Shown here: positions 5,293 to 6,088 of the stretch, one piece after another | Layout of the letters: every line of letters starts with the position of its first letter | How positions within the stretch are numbered: position 1 is the stretch's first letter | Origin: Planococcaceae bacterium UBA3370 | GTDB lineage: Bacteria; Bacillota; Bacilli; Bacillales_A; Planococcaceae | Direction: 5' to 3' | DNA length: 6,088 nucleotides | Assembly: GCA_002360295.1 (NCBI GenBank) | Contig: DEQI01000024.1 | Span: 1 to 6,088, forward strand | Program-made: the position numbers and the translations under genes | The notes under the pieces: generated by a model | Told to the model about the DNA's origin: nothing | Database searches by the model: none | Seen by the model: only the letters and a program-made list of their open reading frames with translations

Positions 5293-6088
5293 TGAATAAA
5301 TTTCATTCAATCACTAGAAATGAAACTGGTTATTCTCTTCTCCTTGTTTTTGCTACTTTAACATTAGTAAGTGTAATTAGTCTTAGCCTAATAAGTATAA
5401 CTACAAACTCACTCACTTTATCAAAACACGAGCAAGAAGATCAGTCTATTTTCTATATAGCTGAAGCAGGGATAAACGTCGAAAAACAAAACATTACTAG
5501 CATTGTGAATGAAGCCTATAACTATACGAGAGAATTACATAAAAATACTGCTGAAGAGGATAGAGATTCTATTGACTTTAAAAACATATATGTCAATAAA
5601 ATAAAATCCGATCTCGCAAACATTTATCCAGTCACTATAAATTCGTTCGAAACACAGTTCGGTAAACAACCCGAAGCTAAGATTGAGATAGATATCGAAG
5701 ACAACAACCCACTTAAAATCAACATCACATCTACAGGGTATTTTGATAATGCCATCAGAAATAATCGAGTTGTTACCCAAACGATGAATGTCGATTTAAA
5801 TTTAAAATTTTTAACTACTATTGAAGGTGATGGTAGCAGTGGAGGAACTGGAAGTGTTCCTAATTTATCACAAATAGCTGTTCAAACTACTGGAGATATT
5901 TCTATAAGCGGAGGCACAACTATTAATGGTAGTATTGCCACAAGCTCTGGTTCAGTCAGATTAAATGGTGGCAATACTATAAATGGCTCAATCGGTGTAA
6001 ATAATAATCAATTAATTGCGGAAGATTGGTTGCTCAGTCAATTTAAAGATAAAGTTGTTGTCCCAAATGTATCGGATATTCCTTTACC
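5292..6088 (+). CDS. PilX-like minor pilin with C-terminal repeat (beta-solenoid-like) domain, 3' end cut off
   Basis: At least 265 residues; the frame is open at the right edge. The start MNKFHSITRNETG is followed by a hydrophobic helix (about 14-37) and then a polar helix with QSIFYIAEAGINVEKQ (51-66), matching the PilX N-terminal pattern in which 'A..AAEAGl' follows the membrane helix. A Gly13|Tyr14 site is plausible for prepilin peptidase, but mature position 5 is Leu18, not Glu. Residues about 67-175 form a charged, strand-rich domain. A Gly/Ser linker (179-188) leads to a repeat region in which GGTTINGSIA (207-216) recurs as GGNTINGSIG (226-235), 19 residues apart. This suggests a beta-solenoid similar in look to bactofilin-like or DUF7305-type domains. 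It overlaps the upstream stop (TAATG). It is probably the large tip minor pilin, possibly adhesive, but that function is inferred. Confidence 0.8.
   Translation, partial: MNKFHSITRNETGYSLLLVFATLTLVSVISLSLISITTNSLTLSKHEQEDQSIFYIAEAGINVEKQNITSIVNEAYNYTRELHKNTAEEDRDSIDFKNIYVNKIKSDLANIYPVTINSFETQFGKQPEAKIEIDIEDNNPLKINITSTGYFDNAIRNNRVVTQTMNVDLNLKFLTTIEGDGSSGGTGSVPNLSQIAVQTTGDISISGGTTINGSIATSSGSVRLNGGNTINGSIGVNNNQLIAEDWLLSQFKDKVVVPNVSDIPL
5910..5996 (+). repeat. Two-copy 19-residue protein repeat in the PilX-like gene
   Basis: The segments coding GGTTINGSIA (from 5910) and GGNTINGSIG (from 5967) are 57 bases apart. They share eight of ten residues but differ at many third codon positions, so this is an old protein-level repeat and not a recent DNA duplication. 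More copies may follow beyond the window edge. Confidence 0.6.

Overview
The window is part of a type IV pilus (T4P) locus from a low-GC Gram-positive bacterium. The strong AGGAGG-type ribosome sites, frequent GTG/TTG starts, AT-rich codon use and PilB/PilT/PilC set with a VanW/G5 membrane protein fit Bacillales, perhaps the Lysinibacillus/Solibacillus/Planococcaceae side. That placement is from general impression only and no search was run.

Left part (1-4146, minus strand). Four genes point leftward with very tight spacing, as one operon. In transcription order they are: a membrane-anchored or secreted VanW-like/G5 protein (2839-4146); the extension ATPase PilB (1150-2820), with an N-terminal MshEN-type domain and a four-cysteine zinc motif; the retraction ATPase PilT (83-1138, GTG start); and the first 28 codons of the platform protein PilC (1-86, TTG start overlapping the pilT stop), which runs off the left edge. 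Having both PilB and PilT points to a retractile pilus and not to a ComG competence pseudopilus.

Middle (4147-4416). A very AT-rich divergent intergenic region of about 270 bases separates the two operons. It holds a TATAAT-like -10 for the rightward operon, a small hairpin in its likely leader and a strong ribosome site. No convincing sigma-A promoter was found for the leftward operon.

Right part (4417-6088, plus strand). Three genes are joined end to end (one junction abuts as TAA|ATG, the other overlaps as TAATG). Two encode small prepilins with G|xxxxE cleavage sites (PilV/GspI-like and PilW/GspJ-like). The third encodes a larger PilX-like protein that lacks Glu5 and carries a Gly/Ser linker followed by a repeat-containing, probably beta-solenoid domain; it runs off the right edge. 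This set resembles a minor-pilin priming or tip complex.

Together the window supplies the motor (PilB, PilT), the start of the platform (PilC), a probable wall-facing accessory protein and the minor pilins. The major pilin, prepilin peptidase and PilM/N/O alignment proteins are not here and probably lie beyond the edges. The most unusual points are the VanW domain lacking its conserved Cys segment and the solenoid-bearing PilX-like protein.
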